From the NCBI RefSeq assembly GCF_000566685.1, contig NZ_AZQN01000003.1, positions 1,054,001 through 1,118,000 of the forward strand: a stretch of DNA of 64,000 nt, read 5' to 3'. Position 1 is the stretch's first letter, and each line of letters opens with the position of its first letter. Made by a program: the position numbers and the translations under genes. Shown here in pieces: positions 9,798 through 18,120 of this stretch. The notes under the pieces were generated by a model that had not been told where the DNA came from, did not search any database, and was given only the letters and a program-made list of their open reading frames with translations. The DNA is from Dyadobacter tibetensis Y620-1. GTDB taxonomy: Bacteria; Bacteroidota; Bacteroidia; Cytophagales; Spirosomataceae.

Positions 9798-11144
9798 TTA
9801 ACGTGCAATCAACAGCTTATGACTCTTTTTCGAACCATCTTTCCTAACAACCAGTAGAGTATAGACTCCAGGATTCAAATTCGCTACACTGATCTGGCCC
9901 TCCGAATCGAGCTTGGAGGTATGGGGCCATAAATGGACCCCTTTTGCATCTACTAGCGATAGGCCACTTACCTGATCAGGCTCGGCAATCCGAACAAATT
10001 CATTGGCAGGATTAGGGTAGATGGCTAATGGAGATTCGCTGGTCTCAAAATTTATGTTTCTAATCCGGCTATAAGAGTAGGTCTTATCGCGATCGACCAT
10101 CTTCAGGCGGTAAAGATTTTCACCACTTAGAGGACTTTTATCTAAAAAATGGTAATGTTGCTCGACTGCAGTTTCCTGATTAGAAAAGATTCGTCCAATT
10201 TGATTCCAAATTTTACCATTTGCACTACGTTCTATGTCGAAATGAGAACTATTGGTTTCTGAGGTAGTGACCCAATTCAACAAAGTGTTTCTGTTTTCCT
10301 TGGTAGCCTGGAACTGAGCCAGAGTTACTGGTAAAGGATCTGTTTTGCCAGCAAGGGTATAAACGGTATAATTGCCAGGGGTACCTGCAAGGTCGGTGGT
10401 TATGGAACCTGAACTGAGTGTACTGGCTCCACCAAGTATTCCTACAGCGTCGATGGTGGAGGGGATTTCCTCCCATTGTAGGGTGGAGGGGTTCCAGCCT
10501 ACAATGGTGAGCAAGGGAAGCTTACTTCCAGTAAGGGCGGCCACATCACTGTTGGCATTCCAGGTTAGGGTGATCAAAGATGAGTTGGTTCCGTCAATGT
10601 CCCAATACTCTTTAGTACTGACAGACTGTATTGCGGTTTGCTTATCGGCAGTGGGGAAAGGAGCGCCTGGAGGCAGAACAGGGTAATTGCCGCCTCCCAG
10701 ATTACTTGTTACCGACGAGTTGGGATCCACTCCAAAATAGGCTCCTGTTGTTCCAGCTCCATCAGCGGCGAAGGGACGATAGGCTCCATTATCTCCAACG
10801 GGATAAATAAAATTGCCTCCCCCTAAATTTCGGACATATCCATCAACATGGTTCGCATTATTAGCTCCGGTAACAATTAAGCTAGACGAACTATAGTTGA
10901 GTACACCATATGTGGCCGAACGAACGGTGCCTATAATGCCCGGTTGCGTACCTGATCCGCCGGTGGCAAAATCATGATTTCCAAAGAAGGTCATCTGGGC
11001 CCCACTGAAAATGGTGGTATTGCCTTGGCTAGACTGTTGCGAATAGCCCGCGGGCCCCATTAGCAATATCAGTGACATTAATCTGACTTCATATGATCCT
11101 ATACTTTTTCGTATGGATTCAAAAGGTTTTGTAAAAATGGTCAT
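9798..11144 (-). CDS. Secreted protein with T9SS type-A sorting domain
   Basis: Predicted cell-surface or secreted protein of 448 residues. A signal peptide (LILLMGPAGYSQQ) is followed by an N-terminal domain beginning GNTTIFSGAQMTFFGNHDF, which recurs in the 22610-23845 protein and shares blocks such as YVDGYVR.LG, IYPVGDN and KEYWDIDG.N with it. From about residue 275 comes the linker LPVTLAQFQA ... WVTTSETNS ... GENLYRLKMVDRD, then a C-terminal sorting domain (AIYPNPANEFVRI to HKLLIAR) that is cleaved on export by the type IX system in known members. The N-domain function is unknown; similar proteins are annotated only as T9SS-sorted hypothetical proteins. It has its own terminator. Confidence is high for export, low for role. 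Confidence 0.88.
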   Translation of the reverse strand: MTIFTKPFESIRKSIGSYEVRLMSLILLMGPAGYSQQSSQGNTTIFSGAQMTFFGNHDFATGGSGTQPGIIGTVRSATYGVLNYSSSSLIVTGANNANHVDGYVRNLGGGNFIYPVGDNGAYRPFAADGAGTTGAYFGVDPNSSVTSNLGGGNYPVLPPGAPFPTADKQTAIQSVSTKEYWDIDGTNSSLITLTWNANSDVAALTGSKLPLLTIVGWNPSTLQWEEIPSTIDAVGILGGASTLSSGSITTDLAGTPGNYTVYTLAGKTDPLPVTLAQFQATKENRNTLLNWVTTSETNSSHFDIERSANGKIWNQIGRIFSNQETAVEQHYHFLDKSPLSGENLYRLKMVDRDKTYSYSRIRNINFETSESPLAIYPNPANEFVRIAEPDQVSGLSLVDAKGVHLWPHTSKLDSEGQISVANLNPGVYTLLVVRKDGSKKSHKLLIAR

Positions 11145-11662
11145 GTAAATGATAATTTGATGATTAATGAAATAATTTGAACTTACTTCCAGTTTATAAC
11201 TGTAGAATCTTCCTTTTTCTCATGCATATATGGGGTTAGATGGTGTATAGGCTTTAACAGGGCTAATTTTACTACTTGAAGACACTTTCTCCTCTTAGGT
11301 GCGATAATAGCAGTCAGATGAGCGATTCGGAGATGAGGGTTAGTCTTCATTCTTCGGACGATAATAGTTCCTTTTTCTACATCCTAATTTTGGGGCAAAT
11401 GAGGAAGATGGGTAAATATTTCTTTCAATCTCCTGTTTTAATTCGCACGATATAAAACTAATATGATTAGTCCAGACAAATATATTGAAATAGGGATCTG
11501 TAATGTATAGTAATATGGCCTCCTTAGAGTGGATATATTACGAAGAATAAACGCTATGGATGTGTAGTATTTGACTGTTTGATTTTGTATTTTGTGCGGC
11601 ATTCTAATATAAATGGTTTCGGTAGGGCTTGAGATAAATGGTTTTCCTTAACCATATATTAT
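11145..11662. other. Intergenic spacer, first part
   Basis: Part of a 1.4-kb gene-free stretch between two minus-strand T9SS genes. This first part holds the promoter region of the 9798-11144 gene; nothing else is recognisable. Confidence 0.4.
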
Positions 11663-11693
11663 AAAAAAGCCGCCATGCTTGAACATGACGGCT
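11663..11693 (-). terminator. Terminator-like hairpin of the decayed T9SS gene
   Basis: Minus strand: AGCCG / CGGCT outer pairs plus an inner CATG/CATG pairing (one mismatch) followed by six T (plus-strand A run 11663-11668). It lies just past the stop codon of the remnant at 11720, as expected if it once ended that gene. Confidence 0.65.
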
Positions 11694-11719
11694 CGAGTAG
11701 TGCTAAGTTTTTATGAATT

Positions 11720-11789
11720 TCAATGACTAATTATCAATTTATGGCTTGTTGTGGTGCCATCCTTGCGAAGCAGATTTAGGATGTAAACG
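11720..11789 (-). pseudogene. Remnant of a T9SS sorting-domain C-terminus
   Basis: The stretch 11725-11789 is nearly identical to 12538-12601, the 3' end of the 12529-15357 gene. In the minus strand it reads YVYILNLLRKDG then TTTSHKLII and ends in SH-stop (stop at 11720-11722). Upstream of 11789 the similarity breaks off abruptly, so only about 22 codons of the sorting domain remain. A terminator-like hairpin follows. This is best read as the tail of a lost paralogue or the product of an incomplete duplication. Confidence 0.7.
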
Positions 11790-11978
11790 TATAGGTTGAT
11801 TAATAGAAAAGTAGTTCGGTGTTTCCCAGATATAAGGTTCACCCTAAGATGTGTCTGATGGCTGCTTCATGGATATGAGATTTACGTAAAAAAATATCTA
11901 TTGATTACCAGTGGCTCGATGAATTAGAGCTAAGTGGAGATTTTATGTTTTGCCGATTGTAAGTTGCTGTTGATCTTG

Positions 11979-12010
11979 ATGTAACTGACTCAAAAATAGC
12001 TATTGTAAGG
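11979..12010 (+). repeat. 32-bp direct repeat, copy 1
   Basis: Exact copy of 12209-12240 (begins ATGTAACTGACTC, ends TATTGTAAGG), with the two starts 230 bp apart. Sequence flanking the copies is different. Confidence 0.85.
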
Positions 12011-12208
12011 TGTGCTTGAATATGTTTTTAAAGTGTGTAGGTCGGAACTTTTACAGGTTAATTTTGCTCTAGGAACTGTCTATTTTATAATTCATTTAGA
12101 TAGCTATTTGTAGAAAAATATATTTAATAGTTCCTATTTAATTCTATGATTCTTATCAACTAAGCTCAGTTATATGCTCTAAAGGGTGGAGCGCAGTTAT
12201 CGCTTTTA

Positions 12209-12240
12209 ATGTAACTGACTCAAAAATAGCTATTGTAAGG
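12209..12240 (+). repeat. 32-bp direct repeat, copy 2
   Basis: Second exact copy of the 11979-12010 element, in a gene-free spacer. No ORF spans either copy. The role is unknown; remnants of a duplicated 3' region or a small mobile repeat are possible. Confidence 0.85.
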
Positions 12241-12461
12241 CAGGGGAGTTTTAAATCTGTAGCTCATATCATATAGAATGTTTTTGGTATATGGAATTGG
12301 AAAGAATTAGTATGGGTTTATGTAATCTGAAATCTGAGCAGAAATTAGATTAGTGGATATTGGGTAATCTCGGAGAAGGAAATTGCACATCATATATCCA
12401 TAATGAAGCTGACAGCCATTCGGTTTGCTTCAGAAATGATCATTATGTCCCCAACTCCTAT

Positions 12462-12499
12462 AAAAAAGACCTGGAGCTTTCTAGCTCCAGGTCTTTTTT
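12462..12499. terminator. Perfect 17-bp hairpin terminator
   Basis: Arms 12462-12478 and 12483-12499 are exact reverse complements (A6-GACCTGGAGCT / AGCTCCAGGTC-T6) around a 4-nt loop. The A run and T run make it usable in both directions; it serves the minus-strand gene ending at 12529. Confidence 0.92.
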
Positions 12500-12528
12500 G
12501 TTACTGCTGTAAAGGCTTACTTGCTTAC

Positions 12529-15357
12529 TTATTTTTCGTCAATTATCAATTTATGGCTTGTTGTGGTACCATCCTTGCGAAGCAGATTTAGGATGTAAAC
12601 ACCAGGCTCTAAACCTGAGACCTTTAGTTTGCCCAGCTGGTCTATTTTAGCCGAATGAGGTAGTACTCGTTTACCTGCCTTGTCGATCAAATGGACGGAT
12701 ACCACTTGCTCAGGGGCTTGAATACGAATATAATCGGTAGCAGGGTTGGGATAAATGCTTAGCCTGTCAACTTCTGAGTCGATATTCAAACTACGAATTC
12801 TGCTATAGGCGAAGGTCATATCCTGATCTATCATTTTAAGGCGATATAGGTTTTCTCCTGCCAGGGGCATAGCGTCTGTATATCGGTACTGTTTAAGCTG
12901 GGCACTCTCTCCCTGGGCATTCACGCTACCTATGGTGATCCAATCTTTAGCATTCTGACTCCTTTCAATTTGGAAGTAGTCGCTGTTGGTTTCAGAGGTG
13001 GTAGCCCAGTTGAGCTGAACGATGTTCTGTTCCATGCTCAGGTCGAAGTTCAGGAGTTTTACCGGAAGTGGGCAGTCGACGGTGACGTTGATAGCCGCAA
13101 TGGACTCCAGGTTATTTTCGTCGACGATGACATAGCGAAGAGAAGAAGTTCCCTGGAAGGCAGCTTCGGGAGTGAAAGTGACGATACCAGTTGTGGGATT
13201 CAGCAGGAAAGTGCCTTCTGCTGGGATCATGACCGATACCACTCGGCTGCTGTCGGCTGGGTTAAGCAATCTGGTATTTGCTGTTACGATGGGCGCCCCA
13301 CCTGGCAGGTCATTAGCGAGAATATCGATTGTGCCGGCATCACAATTGGTGGTTAGCTCATCGGGTACTGCGGTTGGCGGTGGAACCAGGAAGATATTGA
13401 CCGAATAGTCCTCCACTTCCCCATCTCCTGCAGCTCCTGCGTCTCCACTGGGGTTGGCTACTTCGGATGGGACAGAGGCGATTCTTAGGCGGATATAACT
13501 CTGTCCGGCCGATAAGCCGCTAAGTCCGGTCCAGTTTAATTTTACGGACGTGGCACCGTTAGGGACAGTTGCCTGCGCCCTTTCTCCTGTGTTGAATACC
13601 CCATTTCTATTAAAGTCCACCCAGCCGCTCAGGGTAGCATCGGCGCCGGTATTGTTGGTGACCTTCACATCGAGCTCATAGCTGGTATAGGTAGTGCCCA
13701 GAGCAGGGACTGCCGCCAGCGCATCCTCGTCATTCGGTGTATCCGACAGATTATCCCCGTCTGCATTGGTGGTGGGTTGACCATCATCTTCAGCATCTAC
13801 ATATTGTCCCAGAAGCAGGTTAGAACTTAAAACATGCGAGGGCCCTTCACTGTTAAGCAAAGTTTTATAAGTATCTGGGGCATCGCCCAGGTCGATCTGG
13901 AAGGACGGGGCTATAGGGCAGGATGCACCATCGTTGGAGCCATTTGGGGTGTATGTAGAAAGTAAAGTAGCTTGATTTGTGGCTAGGTCTACTCTGTAAT
14001 ATCGACCTTGAGAATTATTGAATAAATAGAATGATTCGTCTTTATCGAAGAATACCGCACCGGCCCCACCTGTTTCTCCTTGAATTCCTCCTCCTGTTAC
14101 TGTACTAGTACTTAGGGTAAACGATAAATCAACTGGATTGATTTTTAAAATTTTGAAAGAATTTGCTCGTCCTGGAACAATGATACTATAGAACATTTTG
14201 TCAACGGGATTATAAGCCATATCGCTAATGGCATAGCCAATCACTGGGACACCATATGGAGCGGTATCAATTGCATAAGCTATTCTTGGATCAACTAATT
14301 GCATATATGTTGGACGTGACTGATTCACATCAATAATAAAATATGTAGTGCCTAATCCTGAATATATATATAAGTAACCTTCGTCTGTTATATCTGCCAC
14401 ATTATATGGACCCATTGGTAAATTTGGCACCGTGTAAATCCTCTCATTTCCTTCAGAATCTATTCTAACCAAATCGGATGAGTTAACATCGGCCCCGTAA
14501 ATCATGTTATCTAATTGATTGTATCCAATGGCATTATAATTACGTTCTAATAGTTTAACTGCCATCCTGCTTCCAGTAAAGGGGTTATATTTGTATAAAG
14601 TGCTGTTTGAACTATTATTGGGAGCGATTACTTGATACAAATAAGAGTCGCAGGTAAATGCGATCGAGTTTGTAGATAACAAAGTGGCCGTGTTCGTCTG
14701 CAAGTTTATTCTATAATACTTTCCTAACATATTACTGAAGGTATAAAAGAAGCCATTTTGGTCGAAAAATACGGCCCCAGATCCGCTGCTTTCGCCCTGA
14801 ATTCCTCCGCCCGATACGGCAGTAGATGCTACTTTATATGACAAATCGATAGGGTCAATGGCTAGTATCTTAAATGCATTGGTACCCGAGGTGTTGATGA
14901 TGCTGTAAAATTTCTTATCCTTGGGGTTATAGGCCATGTCATTAATATGAAACGGGTAGGTTGCTCTGCCATAAGGGGCCGTGTCAAGTGCGTAGCTAAG
15001 TTCTGGATCAACTAGTTGTAAATAGGTGGAGTTGCTTTCATTTAAATCTATTATATAAAACTTATTTTCTATAACTCTATATAGGTAGAGATAGCCATCC
15101 TCTGTAATATCACCCACGTTGAATGACTCATTTGGAAGGTTGGGAATGCTAAAATGAGTTTCATTTCCTTCAGCATCAATTCGAACTATTCTATTAAAGT
15201 TATTGTCAGAACCCCATATCATATTATCCTTAACATTATAACCTATGGCATTATAAGCGGCACTTAATGTTTTGGTTGCAGTCCTGGTGCCGGTAAAGGG
15301 GTTGTATCTATACAAAACACTGTTGGCTGTGGAGCTGCTAGCGATTACCTGATACAA
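12529..15357 (-). CDS. T9SS-sorted repeat protein, 3' portion of a frameshifted gene
   Basis: Secreted surface protein fragment of 942 residues. It starts inside a repeat unit (the TTG at 15357 falls within the CDSYLYQVIA motif) and has no signal peptide, so it is not a natural gene start: it continues the 15345-16952 ORF after a frameshift. Visible parts: two ~240-residue propeller-like repeats (CDSYLYQVI ... LY.YNPFTG ... YNAIGYN), a GEVED-type domain (about 486-655: LGDAPDTY, GWVDFNRNGVFN, GDGEVEDYSV), a cadherin-like Ig domain (about 660-755: DILANDLPGG) and the LPVKLLNF / ENLYRLKMIDQD linker with a type-A sorting domain (IYPNPATDYIRI to HKLIIDEK). Joined with its 5' part the protein would be about 1470 residues. 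The function is presumably adhesion or matrix; a sequencing error cannot be excluded. Confidence 0.85.
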   Translation of the reverse strand: MYQVIASSSTANSVLYRYNPFTGTRTATKTLSAAYNAIGYNVKDNMIWGSDNNFNRIVRIDAEGNETHFSIPNLPNESFNVGDITEDGYLYLYRVIENKFYIIDLNESNSTYLQLVDPELSYALDTAPYGRATYPFHINDMAYNPKDKKFYSIINTSGTNAFKILAIDPIDLSYKVASTAVSGGGIQGESSGSGAVFFDQNGFFYTFSNMLGKYYRINLQTNTATLLSTNSIAFTCDSYLYQVIAPNNSSNSTLYKYNPFTGSRMAVKLLERNYNAIGYNQLDNMIYGADVNSSDLVRIDSEGNERIYTVPNLPMGPYNVADITDEGYLYIYSGLGTTYFIIDVNQSRPTYMQLVDPRIAYAIDTAPYGVPVIGYAISDMAYNPVDKMFYSIIVPGRANSFKILKINPVDLSFTLSTSTVTGGGIQGETGGAGAVFFDKDESFYLFNNSQGRYYRVDLATNQATLLSTYTPNGSNDGASCPIAPSFQIDLGDAPDTYKTLLNSEGPSHVLSSNLLLGQYVDAEDDGQPTTNADGDNLSDTPNDEDALAAVPALGTTYTSYELDVKVTNNTGADATLSGWVDFNRNGVFNTGERAQATVPNGATSVKLNWTGLSGLSAGQSYIRLRIASVPSEVANPSGDAGAAGDGEVEDYSVNIFLVPPPTAVPDELTTNCDAGTIDILANDLPGGAPIVTANTRLLNPADSSRVVSVMIPAEGTFLLNPTTGIVTFTPEAAFQGTSSLRYVIVDENNLESIAAINVTVDCPLPVKLLNFDLSMEQNIVQLNWATTSETNSDYFQIERSQNAKDWITIGSVNAQGESAQLKQYRYTDAMPLAGENLYRLKMIDQDMTFAYSRIRSLNIDSEVDRLSIYPNPATDYIRIQAPEQVVSVHLIDKAGKRVLPHSAKIDQLGKLKVSGLEPGVYILNLLRKDGTTTSHKLIIDEK

Positions 15358-16109
15358 ATAAGAGTCGCAGGTAAATGCGATGAATTGGGTTGACGGGTGG
15401 ACAATAATGAAGCCTTATAGGTATCTAAGTTTATCCGATAGTAACTTCCCTGACTATTATTGAAAATATAGAAAGATCCATTTTGATCGAAGAATACCGC
15501 ACCTGCTCCATTTGTTTCACCTTGAATGCCTCCACCAGAAACGGCTACAGACGAGAGAGAATAAGAGAAGTCAATAGGGTTAATTGTAATGATCTTAAAT
15601 GAATTGGATCTATTAGCAGAAATAATCCCATAGAATTTATTATCTCTAGGATTATAAGCCATATCCGAGATAGCTAAACCAGCTACTACATCATTTCCAT
15701 AAGGGGCAGTATCTAAGGAATAGTTAAGTTTGGGATCCACTAGTTGCATAAAATTATGGCTCTCCACGTTTAAATCAACAACATAGTACTTGGAACCGGT
15801 AGAATTGTATAATGTTAAATAACCATCATTGGTGATATCACCCACATTATAGCTCAGATTAGGTAGGTTAGGCACATTATAAAATAATTCATTGCCTTCG
15901 CTGTCTAGTCTTACTAGGCGACTTGATTCGTTGTCTGAACCCCAGATCATATTATCTTTTAAGTTATACCCAATCGCATTATATTTAGAGCTCAGGTTTT
16001 TAATTACAGTTCTATTTCCAGTAAATGGATTATACCGATATAAAATACTAGAGGAATTATTATCTGGAACTATTACCTGATACAAATAAGAATCACAGGC
16101 AAAGGCAAT
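13940..16109 (-). repeat. Three tandem ~720-bp coding repeats
   Basis: Each unit begins IAF.CDSYLYQVI and ends near LLST; unit starts on the minus strand are 16109, 15381 and 14664, giving spacings of 728 and 717 bp (the first not divisible by three, consistent with the frameshift). Units share RYNPFTG, YNAIGYN, DNMI.G.D, GNE...VPNLP, VGDIT..GYL, DTAPYG, MAYNP.D..FY.II and SGGGIQGE..GAGAVFFD blocks. The end of the third unit is approximate. Confidence 0.85.
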
Positions 16110-16952
16110 GGGTTCAACGAATGGCATTGTGATGGTTCCTGTACTCGGGCTGGGTCGATTTGCTTTGTCAATTACGGAATAGTCAAAAGCAACAGAGACA
16201 GGGCCGTCATTGGGGTCAATTAGAAGCAGGGTTCGATTAAAGTTAGGGATGATCTGTTCTGCTATTACCGCTGTGCCATTATAGTACAGTGTTCCCTGGT
16301 CTGGTAAGGTTTCTATTACTACTGTCCCCGTCCCGGTATTCCATATATTTCCATCTTCCGCATCCAAAGCATTGGGGGAGATGACAGGCACTTTGTAATT
16401 GCCATTGGGATTTTGCTGGGGAGCTGCTGTAATGGAAAGAGCCGCCGGTAGCTGTTCTATTCCAAAAGCAATATTGTTTAGGTTGCCACTGGCCGGCATA
16501 TTAATGGCTATTATTCCGGTTTTATTATTGGTATCCCCCGCTCCGGTAGATCCTGAGGTAAGGTTAATGCCTGTGTGAACAAAGTTGGTTGGGGTGCTCG
16601 ATTCCGTGAGTGTCGATCCCAGAACTGGTTTAACACTTGTCATAATAAGCCTATAGCTAGCGCTATTGATAGCACCCGTAATGGTGGCCACTCCAGAGTT
16701 ATTGATAGCAGCCTGGCCCACCACCTGACTTGTGGCTGGGTCTACCAGATTTATCCATAAGGGAGTGCTGTTTCCCGCTACAATTCCTTCCGCATTGGAT
16801 TTTTGCCCGTTTCCATTCCCATCGTTCCATACCGAAACTGTAATGTTCGCCGCATAGGATGCAAGCGGCAAGAGAATGGTCAGGAGCAAAATTGACATTT
16901 TGGTCCAAGAAGAACCCTGTTTATATTGGATTTTAAAAGTAGATAAGTCCAT
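15345..16952 (-). CDS. 5' portion of the frameshifted T9SS repeat protein
   Basis: Encodes the signal peptide (MSILLLTILLPLASYAA), an SdrD/prealbumin-like domain (ITVSVWNDGNGNGQKSNAEG), a cadherin-like segment (YKVPVISPNALDAEDGNIWN, TLPDQGTLYYNGTAV) and the first ~240-residue repeat unit. It then runs out of frame: after LLST the frame reads RQPNSSHLP to ICIR and stops, while the next repeat unit (IAFTCDSYLYQVIA) continues in another frame. Between the LLST codons and the IAF codons there are 14 nt, not a multiple of three; in the intact junction of repeats 2 and 3 the gap is in frame. One lost or two gained bases explain it. A shared ancestor gene at 12529-16952 is therefore near certain; whether it is a true mutation, phase-variable or an assembly error cannot be decided here. 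Confidence 0.85.
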   Translation of the reverse strand: MDLSTFKIQYKQGSSWTKMSILLLTILLPLASYAANITVSVWNDGNGNGQKSNAEGIVAGNSTPLWINLVDPATSQVVGQAAINNSGVATITGAINSASYRLIMTSVKPVLGSTLTESSTPTNFVHTGINLTSGSTGAGDTNNKTGIIAINMPASGNLNNIAFGIEQLPAALSITAAPQQNPNGNYKVPVISPNALDAEDGNIWNTGTGTVVIETLPDQGTLYYNGTAVIAEQIIPNFNRTLLLIDPNDGPVSVAFDYSVIDKANRPSPSTGTITMPFVEPIAFACDSYLYQVIVPDNNSSSILYRYNPFTGNRTVIKNLSSKYNAIGYNLKDNMIWGSDNESSRLVRLDSEGNELFYNVPNLPNLSYNVGDITNDGYLTLYNSTGSKYYVVDLNVESHNFMQLVDPKLNYSLDTAPYGNDVVAGLAISDMAYNPRDNKFYGIISANRSNSFKIITINPIDFSYSLSSVAVSGGGIQGETNGAGAVFFDQNGSFYIFNNSQGSYYRINLDTYKASLLSTRQPNSSHLPATLICIR

Positions 16953-17320
16953 AATATTACATGATTTGTTGTGTATGTATTTGTCAAATGATAGATTCCA
17001 GGTTGTTCTATCTTACATCAACCTGTCAGGATCGTTTTAAGATGAGTTTAAGTAGGTTTCCATAATTTTGTGGTAATGTGAACTAATTCATTTAATCAAA
17101 ATTATTTTTATGGGTAATAGTCTGAATTTGGAATAGCCCAGCAGTTTTACGAGGATGGTTTTGGTTTATGTTACTGGATGTTGATCATATCAAAAGTAAG
17201 GGGAGTGCTCCGAAGACCTTTAGATTTATGACTTGTTGATTGTAGAAAAATTTCGATTGTGATAATAGATTATATATGTTTACTTCGATCTTACTTTTTT
17301 AGAGTCTAATTTCAAGTTTA
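16953..17320. other. Divergent intergenic region between T9SS repeat gene and RR2
   Basis: Shared upstream region of a minus-strand surface-protein gene and plus-strand RR2. It contains an inverted repeat CAGGTTG / CAACCTG (16999-17005 and 17019-17025, 13-nt spacer) located 47-73 bp before the minus-strand start codon, a possible operator or 5'-UTR hairpin. No ORF was recognised. Confidence 0.4.
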
Positions 17321-17986
17321 ATGGAGCATATTTTAGTGGTGGACGATCATCCCCTGGTACGGGTTATGGTCAAAAAATTGATTAAAGAAATTCCCTTTAC
17401 CGGGGTTATTCATGAGGCCGGTAGCTACTCCCAGGCTCAGGAAATGCTCAGAATCCATCCAATGAAAATGGTGATCTTGGACCTGAGTATTCCAGAGGGA
17501 CGCGACGCGGAGATGATCAGGGGAATTAGAGAAATTCAAGTTGAAGTGCCTATTTTGATACTGAGTGGAAGGGACGAAAGGGTACATGCTCCATTTTATA
17601 TGAATAAGGGCGCGAATGGTTTTGTCTCTAAAATGAGTGAGGAATCGGAAATTTCTTTGGCTATCTTAACCGTGCTCAATGGACATCGATTTTTAAGGAA
17701 AGAAATAAAAAATTTGATACTTTCATCTATTGTTGAGAATAATCAAATGATGTTTAATCCAATTCACCACCTTACTGTAAGGGAGAAGGAGATTATGCAA
17801 CTCTTATTGAAAGGGATATCCGTAAAGGAGACGGCGGCCCGACTAGACCTTAAAATGTCTACGGTTAGCACTCATAAGCTCAGGATCTGCGAAAAGCTGA
17901 ATGTGGAGAATATTATGGAACTAGCCAAAAAAGTTGAAGTTTATGAGAACGAATTAATGATAACCTCTCCAATGTTAACAGATTAG
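17321..17986 (+). CDS. RR2: NarL/LuxR-family response regulator
   Basis: Response regulator of 221 residues starting at ATG 17321 (MEHILVVDDHPLVR). Receiver residues are complete: D8/D9, D54 (VILDLSIPEG), the S of ILSGRDER at the T/S site and K in ANGFVSK. The C-terminal LuxR HTH reads LTVREKEIMQLLLKG ... MSTVSTHKLRICEKL. It is a sister of RR3 at 20389 (shared DDHPL, ILDLSIP.G, SGRDER.HAP, FNPIH.LTVRE) rather than of RR1/RR4. It precedes the heparinase-family gene on the same strand by 134 bp. No kinase is adjacent; HK3 or an off-window kinase may be the partner (inference). Confidence 0.93.
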   Translation: MEHILVVDDHPLVRVMVKKLIKEIPFTGVIHEAGSYSQAQEMLRIHPMKMVILDLSIPEGRDAEMIRGIREIQVEVPILILSGRDERVHAPFYMNKGANGFVSKMSEESEISLAILTVLNGHRFLRKEIKNLILSSIVENNQMMFNPIHHLTVREKEIMQLLLKGISVKETAARLDLKMSTVSTHKLRICEKLNVENIMELAKKVEVYENELMITSPMLTD

Positions 17987-18120
17987 GCAATGACCGAAAA
18001 GGGGGATTAAATTCGGGCTGATCGGAGAATTAAAGACAATTAATTGCAGTAAATATGGCCCCATTCGGGGCTTATTCAGATAAAGGTACTAATCAACACC
18101 ATCCTATTCTGATCATTATT

